NCBI GenBank assembly: GCA_002786065.1
Contig: NHNY01000024.1
Coordinates: 128,030 to 192,029, forward strand
DNA length: 64,000 nucleotides
From: Microcyclospora pomicola
Lineage: Eukaryota > Ascomycota > Dothideomycetes > Capnodiales
Direction of reading: 5' to 3'
The position numbers were made by a program, and so were the translations under genes. Positions 46,216-56,376 of this stretch are shown piece after piece. The notes under the pieces were generated by a model. That model ran no database searches. It saw only the letters and a program-made list of their open reading frames with translations, and was not told the origin of the DNA. The stretch's first letter is position 1, and each line of letters begins with the position of its first letter.

Positions 46216-47577
46216 TCAACCATACTCTGACAAGGAAGACTGTCTTTTGAGTACTTTCGTGGTCGGTTCAGGTGTCAACATCTCGCTGGCTTGCAAAGGA
46301 AGGTTGCAATTCCCTTTGTATCCTTCAGTCCATGGAGGTCTCCCGTCCTCATCGAGCTCTGCCCAGCTGAAGAACTGACACCCGCTCTCTCCTGGGGTGT
46401 AGTTACGGTGACACATCCACATATAGCGTCCACGAGTCACAGCAGACTTCTGCACGCATCTCAATACGGTAGGGACATTGCATCGACACCGTGGTGTGAA
46501 CTTCGGATGCAGATATGGCGCATAACAGCGGTAGGTGATATTCAAACGCTTATTGCCTGCCAATGGGTGCGGTTCCACGGTCTGGCAGGGCGCAATGGAG
46601 TGTTTCCACTCCTCCTGCATCTCCGCATGCATGACCAGAAGCGAGTTGTGTGGGAGGTGAATAGCAATTTGGCCCTGTGCATCTGCTGCTGCTGCGTCTT
46701 CTCGAGATACAATGCGACGCACCCTGAATTCTCTTGCAACACCCAAGGAGAGGCTACCTATGACCGCGCGTGGTCCGAGATAGGTCAATTGGTCAGAATG
46801 ATAGCCTACGCTCTCTTTCGCCCCATCATAGCAGTTAAGAAAGGAGACGTTGGGCTGCCATGGCTGGCTTGACTGGAATTTGAGCTTCTTACCGCCAGGG
46901 TAGACCTCTCGAATACGTCTGTCAACTTCGAAATTGACGGCTTTCTGTACTCGGAACGATACTTTCAGCATTTCCGGTGTTGTCTCCGCTACATCTGGGC
47001 AATAGTTGCCATTGTAGATGTACTCTGTCTTATGCGCTATGGCCGCACTTGAACTATCCACATAAAAGCGGGAGGTATGCGGACTTTCGACGGTCCTGTC
47101 GAACAGCTGGAATGTATCTTTCTTAAGCGATGGCACTTCTGACAGCAGTTCCTTGAGTAGCGCATCCGCCTCGTCTGTAGGCAAGAAATTGTGAATGATG
47201 GAGCACGGGGTATGGGCCTCGATGTCCTCTGGCGAATACAGATGCAGTGTCTTGCCCTTCTTTGTTAGGGGTTTCACTGATACTGGCCGTCCAGCAAAGC
47301 TCGCGAGAGACGATTGATGACCCAAAGCAGCAGGTCGTTTAGGACATGATGCGTCTTTTAACACACCAGTCAGGGCGGCCGTCACCTTCTCAATGGATCC
47401 ATCGTAAGCCAACAGATAGTCCAAAAGCACTGCCTGGTCGTAGTCTGAATGCAAGGAGGCTAGAACAGCCAATTTGAAGTCAGTCGACTCGGTCTCCTCG
47501 GAGGCAAGGCTGTCATGATGGCTTGTGTCGACTGGTGGCGACAGCTTTCTGCGCTTCCGTGACACGAATGCCTCCAT
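46216..47577 (-). CDS. AlkB-type dioxygenase with N-terminal CUE-like helix and C-terminal GRF zinc finger
   Basis: Fe(II)/2-oxoglutarate dioxygenase predicted to reverse N-alkylation of nucleic-acid bases. 453 residues in one exon. Order: a basic nuclear-type start (RKRRK, 7-11), a CUE-like segment at about 34-72 (LAVLASLHSDYDQAVLLDYL), the double-stranded beta-helix with iron ligands His260 and Asp262 (GYHSDQLTYLGP), His326 (EEWKHSI) and the 2-oxoglutarate arginine region RLNITYR (344-350), then a GRF-type zinc finger at about 364-405 with Cys364/366, Cys374, Cys389 and Cys400 around the RYMWMCHRNYTPGESGCQFF stretch. GRF fingers bind single-stranded nucleic acid and occur in several DNA-repair enzymes. 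The domain set points to repair of exposed or single-stranded DNA. ATG at 47575-47577; divergent from a GNAT gene. Confidence 0.92.
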   Translation of the reverse strand: MEAFVSRKRRKLSPPVDTSHHDSLASEETESTDFKLAVLASLHSDYDQAVLLDYLLAYDGSIEKVTAALTGVLKDASCPKRPAALGHQSSLASFAGRPVSVKPLTKKGKTLHLYSPEDIEAHTPCSIIHNFLPTDEADALLKELLSEVPSLKKDTFQLFDRTVESPHTSRFYVDSSSAAIAHKTEYIYNGNYCPDVAETTPEMLKVSFRVQKAVNFEVDRRIREVYPGGKKLKFQSSQPWQPNVSFLNCYDGAKESVGYHSDQLTYLGPRAVIGSLSLGVAREFRVRRIVSREDAAAADAQGQIAIHLPHNSLLVMHAEMQEEWKHSIAPCQTVEPHPLAGNKRLNITYRCYAPYLHPKFTPRCRCNVPTVLRCVQKSAVTRGRYMWMCHRNYTPGESGCQFFSWAELDEDGRPPWTEGYKGNCNLPLQASEMLTPEPTTKVLKRQSSLSEYG

Positions 47578-47926
47578 GGTGTACCCGCTGAAACTCTGGT
47601 GTGAGCATTGCAGATAGCATGGTCAGTCTGATGTCTGGAGTCTTGGAAGTGGTAATGAAGTAGTTTCGCGTCTGATGCATTTGCGAATTGCCACTGGCCG
47701 CGTGAAATACTGGTCACGCTCTGCGTATACTACAGTACTACATAGCACTTCGATACATGCCGTTCCAGCTCTGACTGCTTTGAGTCACCTCACTCCAAAT
47801 CACATATATGAGCACTAGGTCGTTCGCGGATGTGACTGTACTGTAGGAACTATATCCAACGTGTGCAAAGGACGCGAGCAGGACTCCCCACCTACTCCAT
47901 TCCACTCCTGAACAGCAAGCTTCATC
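47578..47926. promoter_or_regulatory. Shared divergent upstream region, AlkB/GNAT
   Basis: 349 bases between divergent starts with no gene. Shared control is inferred from layout only. Confidence 0.35.
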
Positions 47927-48676
47927 ATGGCCGATCCAGCTGCCCCAAGTCTGATCAAGCCTCCCGTCCGCACAATAGACACATCTCGTCTTCGCCTGCG
48001 CACGTTGCAAGTCGAGGATGCAGCCTCACTACTTCCCATGCTGGGACAAATGTCGGTCATGCGATGGACCAGAGCCGGCAGTACGGTCACCGACCATGAA
48101 CAGGCCGAACGATGGCTCAGCGCCCGCGCTCTCGGCAGTGGTGTTTTGAACTTCTTGATCCAGCTGCGCGACCAACCAGACATCACTGTAGGTGTAATGG
48201 GCTCCTTCCACCCGCCTTCGATCGGCTACCTACTTCACGCTGGTATGACCCTCCCATCCTCCACGTCTGAAGCTGTCTCTCGGCTGGTAGATAACTGTAA
48301 GTGACGTTTCATTCTCTGTTGTCCCTCAGATCATGCCGGTAAAGGCTACGCGACGGAGGCTCTCAATGCTCTCATCCCCTTCCTCTTCGAAAGATGGCCA
48401 TCGGCAGAGGCCGGACGAGCACGAGGCGATGGGACAGGCTATGATCACATCGAAGCCATGACGGACTCCGAGAACTACGGATCTATGCGTGTGCTCGAGA
48501 AGTGCGGCTTCACGCGCTGTGCGACTTTGGCGAAAGATTTCGAGAATGCAGGTCTTCCGGGCTTGCGTGATACGGTTGTGTTTCGACTTCCACGGCCAGG
48601 CATGACGTTAGCAGGACTTGGCCTGTTGCCAGGAGAGGAGAAGGGGGAAGAGAGATTTGTCCCTCCCATCGAGTAA
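47927..48676 (+). CDS. GNAT-family N-acetyltransferase (RimJ/RimL-like)
   Basis: Transfers acetyl from acetyl-CoA to an amine. Exons are 47927-48242 and 48330-48676, intron 87 nt (GTATGA to CAG), giving 220 residues. The exon join yields GYLLHADHAGKGYATEALNAL, restoring the acetyl-CoA loop (Q/R/HxGKGYATEA) expected in RimL-like enzymes. The N-terminal TSRLRLRTLQVEDAASLLPM and C-terminal NYGSMRVLEKCGF are also standard for that branch. The substrate may be a protein N-terminus or a small molecule; the sequence does not say. Confidence 0.9.
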
Positions 48677-48835
48677 GCGATCGAGTCATTGGCGAGGCCT
48701 TGTATATCTTAGGTATACTACTTCTTTCAGTGTATATGCAGAGGCTACTGGAAAAATCTTTCGTGAGATTCATTCAATACATCTTTCTGGACTTGCCAGC
48801 ATGGTCAAGTATTGTTCGTCGTTCTTACACTTCCA

Positions 48836-51093
48836 TCACGACTTCTTCGACCCAGTCTCCTTGGCGGTGCCTGTCGCGGCCTCTTCCGAGTCTTCTGTGA
48901 ACAACATCTCCTGCGCATTCCAGAGTTCGGAGTAGATACCGTTCTTCTCCACCAACTGATCGTGTGTCCCTTGTTCGGCGACCTTGCCGTCCTTCAGCAC
49001 AATGATCAGATCTGCATCGTAGATGGTACGTAATCTGTGAGCAACGAAAACGCTCGTACGTGCTTGGTCCTTCAGAATGCTGTTGATATTGACCAGTAAA
49101 GTTTGTTCAGTATGTGTGTCGAGCGCGCTGGTGGCTTCGTCGAAGAATAACAGCGGCGGGTCTTTCAGGAGCAGCCGAGATACTGCGAGTCGTTGTTTCT
49201 CACCACCGGATATCATCATGCCTCGTTCTCCAACCATGGTCTTATAGCCATCCGGAAGCTTCTCAACTATATCGTGGATTTGTGCACGTTTTGCCGCGGC
49301 CATCACCTGTTCTTCGGACGCTTCAATATTGCCATATCGTATGTTATGTTCAATGGTGTCATTGAATAGAGGTGTGTCTTGTGGTACGACACCGATGCTC
49401 TTCCGCAGAGATTCGATCTGTACATCCCGAATGTCCTGCCCGTCGATGGTGATGGAACCGTCCGCGACATCATAAGACCGGAAGAGCAGGCGCAGAATGG
49501 TACTCTTACCACATCCAGACGGCCCAACAATGGCCACCTTCTGGCCAGCAGGAATGGTCATGCTGAGGTCTTGCAATATGGGCCGATCAGGGCGGTAAGA
49601 AAAGTTTACTTTCTCAAACCTGATCTCACCGCCTCTCGACAGTGCTAACGGTAGAGCATTCGGAGATTCTTTGACGGCCACGTTGACTTTCTGCAATGAA
49701 AATAGAGTCTCCATGTCTAACAGACTCTGCCTGAGTTCGCGGTAGACGCTACCCAGGAAGTTGAGCGGGACGGAGAGCTGGAACACAAGCTGATTGACCA
49801 GAACCAAGTCACCGACTGTGAGACTACCTGCCGCAACGCCTTGCGCGGCAAGGTACATCATCGCTGTCAAGGCGGTAGAGAAAATGAAAGCCTGCCCACT
49901 ATTCAGGTAGGCAAGCGATGTAGCAACCTTGATACTCGCGTTTTCGTAGTCTTGGAGCGCTTTGTCATAACGCTTGTACTCGTAGTTCTCGTTGTTGAAA
50001 TACTTTACAGCTTCATAGTTGATCAAACTGTCAAGCTCGACAGTTGCTGCACGATTGTCAGCTGCATTTGCTTGCTTTCGGAACTTCGTTCGCCAAGCTG
50101 TGGTGGCAATAGTGAACCATGAGTACCCAGCCATGGTTCCGACCGTTATGGCGGCGAATTGCCATCCAAATTGCCAGGTTAGGATGCCACAAACAAGACT
50201 GATCTCCAAGGCGGTAGGAAGGATATGGAAAACCATGCTTGTAAGAAGGAACGAGATGCCTTTGGTTCCACGATCGATGGCGCGTGAAAGACCTCCAGTT
50301 TGGCGAGAAAGATGGAAGTTCAAATCGAGGTTCAGCAAGTGAGCGAAAACATTGCCTGCTACTCGACGAATTGCTTTTTGAGCCACCGAAGCAAAGACCG
50401 CATTCCGTATCTCTTGGAACAGAGCCGCGGAGATTCTGGTTGCGCCATCTGTCTGGATGTGAGCATAACGCTGGATGTCACGAAGAAGCGTTTACTCACA
50501 CGCGAATATTGAAGCTCCTGCAACTGTCATAGCTGTACCGCCGACTGCAGCAAAATCGACGTTCATGGAATCTACGATCGTCTTGAAGTAAAAGGGAACT
50601 TGTACATTGAGAACCTACAGAAATCTATCAACCATGCCGTTTCATGAGAGGTTAACACAATCTCCCTGCTCACCTTTGCGCCAACAAGCAACACAACGCT
50701 CAGACTAACGCGAAACCGGACACCAAAATCGTCTTTCGGCCACAGATATTGCACCATGTCCTTGATGATGCCCCAGTCTGCTTTCCTTTGCGCGTCTTTT
50801 GTCTTGGTCGCTTCAGACAGAAGCGTGGAGTTCGCCGTCTCGACAGTGGCTGGCTTTGCGACTTTTACAGTCTCGGGCTTGATACTGTCCTCGGCTGCTG
50901 GTTTTGGCACCTGCGCCTGCTGCACAGCATGTATTCTCGCGGCATCTTTCCAGTGATGAGGAGTGCTTGCGAACACTCTCCTGGATTGCCATACAGACGG
51001 ACCAAGTGCGCGAATGCCCAGTACGCCTGCTGCCGATATAGTATTGTTGCGGCCTGATGCCCGCAGGCAGAGTCGGCTGGCCAGCATGACCAT
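48836..51093 (-). CDS. ATM1: Mitochondrial ABC half-transporter, ATM1 type
   Basis: Inner-membrane exporter that passes a glutathione-linked sulfur or iron-sulfur species to the cytosol for cytosolic Fe-S assembly. Exons are 50674-51093, 50500-50614 and 48836-50448, with introns of 59 and 51 nt, giving 715 residues. It starts with an Arg/Ser-rich mitochondrial presequence ([15 protein letters not shown]), then six-helix membrane domain blocks [37 protein letters not shown] and [17 protein letters not shown] typical of Atm1. The nucleotide-binding domain has Walker [10 protein letters not shown], signature SGGEKQR and Walker [13 protein letters not shown]. The second intron uses the ACAG acceptor at 50449, giving [18 protein letters not shown] 51093 is chosen; 51087 is an equally good start. 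Head-to-head with AIM24. Confidence 0.95.
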
Positions 51094-51420
51094 TCGAGTT
51101 GTGTTCCAGGTCGTCAATATCGGGCCAAATTCATGTCAAGAGCCGCGAGCTCATTACCAGTATTCCAGCCTATTGTATGGTACTGGAACTGTCTCGCTAT
51201 GGTCGTCCAGGCGCTTCTCTTTCCAGCGGATGGCACGAGCCCTCCCCGACTGACAGCGAACACTCTCGAGCGTCCAAGAGGATCTTGATAGATGACATGC
51301 AAGTAACAAAGGACTAGAGTAGCGCGAGACAGTGCATGGTCGACACCTTATTACACATTTGTAAGGTATGCAAATGATGGGAGCTTTCGAATCGCGTGCT
51401 CATGGCAGCCTGAGGCCAAC
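51094..51420. promoter_or_regulatory. Divergent promoter region between ATM1 and AIM24
   Basis: 327 bases separate the two start codons of genes that both act at the inner mitochondrial membrane. No ORF of its own. A bidirectional promoter is inferred from layout. Confidence 0.45.
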
Positions 51421-52882
51421 ATGACGCCTCAGCCATTCGGAGGTGCCACACTTGGTCCGCCCAGCACCAACCTCACGTACACGCCCAGAGGAATGCGGCG
51501 CATATTGTCGGAACAGGCACCTCAGCTAGCCATGCGTCGAAAGACGTGCGATTCGATATACGGTGCCTGTCGCTCTCACGCGCTGTCTCGACATTCAGCA
51601 TGCCATCACGGACGACGTTACGTCCAAATCAGTGCCACACCCGCGGCCACTGAACCACGACAAAGCTTGGACAGCTTCAATGGCACCTCCGACGTCGTAT
51701 CTGGTAAGACAATATGGTGCTTAAACAAGACGTCAAGTGTTGTCGTACGATCAAAAACGAACGCTTACCAGGACCATAGATGCACGCTTCGAGGTCTTGG
51801 GCAGTCCGTTCTCGCTTCTATCAGCCTCGATCTCACCTTCCCAAGCTCTCTACACAAGAAAGGGATCCCTAGTCGGATTCAATGGAAAAGCAGAGAATGT
51901 CAGCAAGATCTGGGACAACCTCTTGAGTACGCAATAGCTGATGTTGGCGTTCAGGCGGTGTCAACGCTATCAGTTCTCGAGCCGTTCAGACGAGCCGTAG
52001 CGGGCATACCCTTCCTCTATCAACGAGTGACTTCAACCACACCTTTTACCGCGCTCATCGCAACGAAGTCACCAATCACATCGCTAGTCGTAGTACACCT
52101 CGACGGTAGGCTAGATTGGATGGTCAGCCAACGGAAAGCTCTCCTAGCATGGACAGGCCACACACTTAGCCTCACTCCACAGCTTAATACAAAGATGGTA
52201 GCTATGGCTGGACTTCCCTCTGATGGCTGATTGACTGACTTCAAAAGAGTCTAGCATTCTGGGGTAACACATCTGTCACTGGTCGTGGCCTTCTGGCTTT
52301 ATCGGGCAAGGGACTTATCCACCAGATCTCCTTGAAAACTGGCGAGGAATATGTCGTACACCCGAGCAATATTATTGCTTACAGCATCATGCAACATGCG
52401 CCACAGCCATATCGCTTCAAGGCGAACCTACTCAGGTTTCAGATTCCGAACCCAACGACCTGGCTGCCGGACACCAGATTTTGGCGAACCATGCGTGAGA
52501 CTTCCGCTTGGAAGTTCTTCCGAGATACAGCCTTCCTCATCAGGACCTGGGGGCGTCGAGCGATATGGGGTGACAGAGTAAGCTCGTTTGTCTTGTGACG
52601 CGAAAGTTGTGCCATTCATTGACCTTTGTACAGCTCTTCCTCCACTTTCGCGGTCCAGCTCAGATCCTGCTCCAGTCTCGGGGGTCTAGTCTGACTGATA
52701 CCCTAACATCACGAGACATCAACGAAATTGCGGACAGCCCCGCTGGAAGTGTACCGTCGGCACTTACTGTGAAGCCTCCTAGTTCAGAGCAGGGCTCAAG
52801 ATCTAGCTCGCAACCGACCAGTATCAGCTTTGCAAGCGTCGACAGGCAGGGCCAAGTCAAATTTGACCCAGAAGTCAAATAA
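51421..52882 (+). CDS. AIM24: Altered inheritance of mitochondria protein 24-like
   Basis: AIM24 is an inner-membrane protein needed for normal cristae/MICOS function and respiratory-chain assembly in yeast. Exons are 51421-51703, 51780-51898, 51955-52197, 52248-52577 and 52634-52882, with introns of 76, 56, 50 and 56 nt, giving 407 residues. Each splice restores the family sequence: [54 protein letters not shown] and [20 protein letters not shown]. The first 70 residues are rich in Arg, Ser and His and fit a mitochondrial targeting peptide. ATGs at 51493 and 51532 are alternative starts, and relatives begin close to the second or third. The C-terminal extension is Ser-rich and polar. Confidence 0.9.
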
Positions 52883-53064
52883 GGCAAGCTGAAACGGACA
52901 AAGAAAAGACAGATTCACCTTACTGGGTTCTTCGTTTCAGTGACCTTAGCCAAAAGTTGAGATTCCCTGTATTATAGCCCGATTTTCGAAACAGTATGCC
53001 CACCTCCTAGACAGCATCCATTACTCCTCACAGGACAAAATCCGAAATCCAAATCCTACTCAGT

Positions 53065-53631
53065 CTAATGCTTTCTAAGGTCTTTATAATACAACACCTC
53101 ATCCTCCAGCTCTCTTGTGAAAGGATGAATTGCATTCCTCGGAATTCTCCCGTATTCCGCATACCCTAATCTTGGATACACTACGTCTGCCCCAGAGCCT
53201 GCTGTAGTGCCGAGCATGATCAGTCCTCGTTCGCGCTCGGTGGCGACTTCTTCAAGTTTTCTCATGAGGTTACGAGCCACGCCCTGCTTTCTATGTTTCT
53301 GACTGACGAGGAGTTTATGAGCCTCAGAGCGGAATGGACCTGTCTCTGTCTCGGGCATGTACAAACTGACAACACCCGCTACTTCATCTTGGCCACCATC
53401 GGTCGTGGACGGCTGAAGAATGATCACACGCCTTCCTGTTTCCACCTCTGCGGCATGACTCTCCCAGTACTTGATGAGCTTTTCTTGCTCTAAACTTCCA
53501 GTTTCGCGGTCCGGGAGGAACGTTGCGATGGTCCCATCGATGAGGATACAGTCAGCGTGAATCTGGGCTGCCTGCACTAGGAGGTGATGATGCTTGGCCG
53601 GCTCGTACACGAAGGGAGTTGCAAGAGGCAT
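53065..53631 (-). CDS. GNAT-family N-acetyltransferase
   Basis: 188 residues in one exon, ATG at 53629-53631. The GNAT core is visible: strand VAGVVSLYM at about 85-93, then HKLLVSQKHRKQGVARNLMRKL (about 104-125) carrying the Q/RxxGxA acetyl-CoA loop, then GLIMLGTTAGS and YPRLGYAEYGRIP at the C-terminal end. This tail resembles small fungal/bacterial acetyltransferases of the toxin-tolerance and amine group, with substrate unknown. It is divergent from the APP1-type gene. Confidence 0.88.
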   Translation of the reverse strand: MPLATPFVYEPAKHHHLLVQAAQIHADCILIDGTIATFLPDRETGSLEQEKLIKYWESHAAEVETGRRVIILQPSTTDGGQDEVAGVVSLYMPETETGPFRSEAHKLLVSQKHRKQGVARNLMRKLEEVATERERGLIMLGTTAGSGADVVYPRLGYAEYGRIPRNAIHPFTRELEDEVLYYKDLRKH

Positions 53632-54067
53632 GATGACAGGCCACCTTGGCTTCTGTGTGTTTTTGAACTTGACTTTGGGACGCTGCTACATGGAATTGCT
53701 CTATCGAAAATCTAGGAGGGCATGTGAATGTGCTGTAAGGTAATGGAAGTTAGTTGGTCGGAATCGTATTGTAGGTATATCGCACAGCCTTACGAGAGCT
53801 TCGATGATCGGCGGCGCCGGAGGAAAGACGTCATCCCGGTCAGCATGTGAAACACCAATTCCACATGGCAGCCAAACCTTATCCCAGTTGCCATTCACGC
53901 TGCTGACACGCGCCGGCCACTGTTACACCAGCAATCATGATTTCTTGAAACGCACCCGATCACGCGACATGCCGTTACCGGCCAAGGCATGTCACTCTTG
54001 CGCTCCTCCTTTCTCCCCTTCCTCCTTTCTACATCTTGTGCCTTAAGCTGCAAACACAAGTCCCATC
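53632..54067. promoter_or_regulatory. Divergent upstream region, GNAT/APP1-type gene
   Basis: 436 bases with no gene. The 60 bases before 54068 are CT-rich. Confidence 0.35.
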
Positions 54068-55666
54068 ATGCATTCAGTGTCCACCAGCATCTGGCTGCTT
54101 CCAGCTTGCCTGTGCGGGCTCGTTGCAGCGACGCCGGCTCCAACTGCTCATGTCGAAAAAGCAAACCACGTCCAGCCACGAGAACCTGCCATCACACCGT
54201 CGCCAGTCGAATGGAAGGCGACACGGACGTTCAAGAGTAGACGCGACATCCTGAGCGATATTGCGAGTGATGTGGACTCCATATTGAGTGATCTTGGCTC
54301 GGAAATCCCTTCGTACGTTGCCAGCGGCATACCCAACTTCTTCCAAGACTTCCCGACCGGATCGGATGTGCAGAGCTCTTTGGGTCTTGACGACGACCAG
54401 CTGGCCGCCCTCCCCACGAATGCTCTGAACATTGATCCATATGGCAACTGGACGGATTCAGGATGGCAGATTAGATTCCACGGCAACATCTACAAGCAAC
54501 CAAACACTTCTGAAGAAACGCTCAACACGCTCGCGAATGATTTGTTCATCTACGGCACCAGCTTGTCAGACCTCCCAGAATCTCAGCAAGCGCAGGCCCG
54601 GAACCTCACAGCTGAAATCTATGTCGTGCAACAAGGCAACGTGAATGTCTCTACAATTGAGCTCAGTCCTGCCACGAGTCAGGGTGGAAGCGGTCAGGCA
54701 GGTGGTGGAGGAGGAAGCACGAACACGACTGGTGGCACCCAGAGTATCACGCTTCCAGACCCGACTACCGACGAGGGCGACTTCGATGCGTTTGTGCAGA
54801 TCGCTAGTAATGGGCTTACCGATGGCAATGCCACGTCAGAGATTCAGCGCCTGAATACGTTCGTCTCGAATACGACATTGGGCAACTCGACTGCGTATCT
54901 CGTTCCGCCGACAGGCTATACAATCATCAGCGACATCGACGACATCCTCCGGGTGACCAAGATCTATGAGCCTGAGGAAGGACTACTCAACTCATTCGCA
55001 CGCCCCTTCACTGCTTGGGAGGACATGCCATCAATCTACGCCAACTGGTCGGCGAGCATCGAGGGTGTCCACTTCCACTACCTCACGACCACGCCAGAAC
55101 AAGTCACGAGGAACTACATGGAGTTCATTTATGCCAACTACCCAGGAGGAAGCTTTGACACTCGCCCGCTCAACTTCTCCGACGTCTCAGCAACACTCTC
55201 CATTCGCAAGTTCTTGCTCGAAAAGATCTTCGAGACGTTCCCTCAGCGAAAGTTCATTCTCGTTGCGGACACTTCCAACAGTGATGTGATGAAAGACTAC
55301 CCGGAGATGGCCACCGAGTTCCCTGGTCAGGTCCAGTGCATTTTCCTTCGTAACACAACCGCCACGGACTCGGGAGACCAATTCCCATACGATACGTCCG
55401 GGTTCGAGGGTCTGAACCAGACCAACTACATGTTCTTCGTCAACGCCGATGATCTGACCAATCTCGACATCACCAAGACATGTTACAACACCAGCGTAGC
55501 ACAGAACTTGACCTTTGGCTACCAGGGTCTGCCCCTTGGCATCGGAGACACCGCGCCCGTGAACGGAAGTGCGGACGGTGAAGAGGGTGCCGCCGTGCAT
55601 GTCAGTGCACAGATGGGCTTGACCTTCTTCGCCCTGCTGGGTGCGGTCTTTTGGGGCATCTTGTAG
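54068..55666 (+). CDS. Secreted, probably GPI-anchored APP1-type (DUF2183) phosphatidate phosphatase-like protein
   Basis: 532 residues in one exon. The catalytic module of APP1-type Mg-dependent phosphatidate phosphatases starts near residue 280, with the DxD signature SDIDDILRVTKIY (Asp289, Asp291), then RPFTAWEDMPSIYANW, HFHYLTTTPEQV, FIYANYPGGSF and FPQRKFILVADTSNSDVMKDYPE in the expected order. Unlike yeast App1, a cytosolic/actin-patch enzyme, this protein has a signal peptide (1-21, LLPACLCGLVAATP), about a dozen N-glycosylation sequons, a Gly/Ser/Thr-rich linker and a hydrophobic C-terminus (MGLTFFALLGAVFWGIL) like a GPI-addition signal. The last position of the DxDxT/V motif is Ile. 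Activity and outer location are inferred. Confidence 0.88.
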   Translation: MHSVSTSIWLLPACLCGLVAATPAPTAHVEKANHVQPREPAITPSPVEWKATRTFKSRRDILSDIASDVDSILSDLGSEIPSYVASGIPNFFQDFPTGSDVQSSLGLDDDQLAALPTNALNIDPYGNWTDSGWQIRFHGNIYKQPNTSEETLNTLANDLFIYGTSLSDLPESQQAQARNLTAEIYVVQQGNVNVSTIELSPATSQGGSGQAGGGGGSTNTTGGTQSITLPDPTTDEGDFDAFVQIASNGLTDGNATSEIQRLNTFVSNTTLGNSTAYLVPPTGYTIISDIDDILRVTKIYEPEEGLLNSFARPFTAWEDMPSIYANWSASIEGVHFHYLTTTPEQVTRNYMEFIYANYPGGSFDTRPLNFSDVSATLSIRKFLLEKIFETFPQRKFILVADTSNSDVMKDYPEMATEFPGQVQCIFLRNTTATDSGDQFPYDTSGFEGLNQTNYMFFVNADDLTNLDITKTCYNTSVAQNLTFGYQGLPLGIGDTAPVNGSADGEEGAAVHVSAQMGLTFFALLGAVFWGIL

Positions 55667-56376
55667 ACCATTCGAGTCGATATGAGTTATGAGCGCGAGC
55701 ATACAAGCCTTGAGCTGCAAAAGCATCGACGAGAGGCTCCATGCAATGAATCATGCATTTTCAATACGGCGATCATGGGTGTTGCATTTTAATTAGGTCC
55801 CATGGCATTAGATGAGCTTCAAACATGACTACATGATGTCTCCTATACCTAACTAGTGCTTCGTGATTTGCTTTCTGAGGTCATTCACGCACACTCTGGT
55901 CTTGAGTTACAACCAGACGACACGACAGGCACGGTGGTCTCCCTACTACCATAAGCTGCAAGCTCACCATTCACTCGCATCTCGCAACGTTATGCAAGAT
56001 GAACACGGTGGTTGAATGCTGATCAAAGTCTTGATCAAGGCTGATTTAGTTCAGGCTGCTTCTATGAACCAAATCGCCTGGCTATACGAGATAGCCAATT
56101 TTGCAAAACTTTTGAAGGAGGTGACCATGTCCGAGACACCGCCATGATAGAACACTGTGGATGTCAAAGGCAATCTCGAGCCATGATCAGCCATGACGAC
56201 TTCCCCATGGGAGGCATGACGTTTCCTCGATTGGACACCAAACTGAAATATGTAGAACGAGCCTAATCAGACCATAGACTTCGGCGGTATCGTCGAACGA
56301 TGATCGACCATGACAATTTCCCAAGAACGGCCAACCATCATGACTCTGCACATCCTTCCAATGGAACGACTGGCGC
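55667..56376. other. Intergenic, contains an imperfect direct repeat
   Basis: 710 bases, no gene. Two related stretches at about 56180-56210 and 56299-56330 share the words CATGATC...CCATGAC...TTCCCA. Confidence 0.45.
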
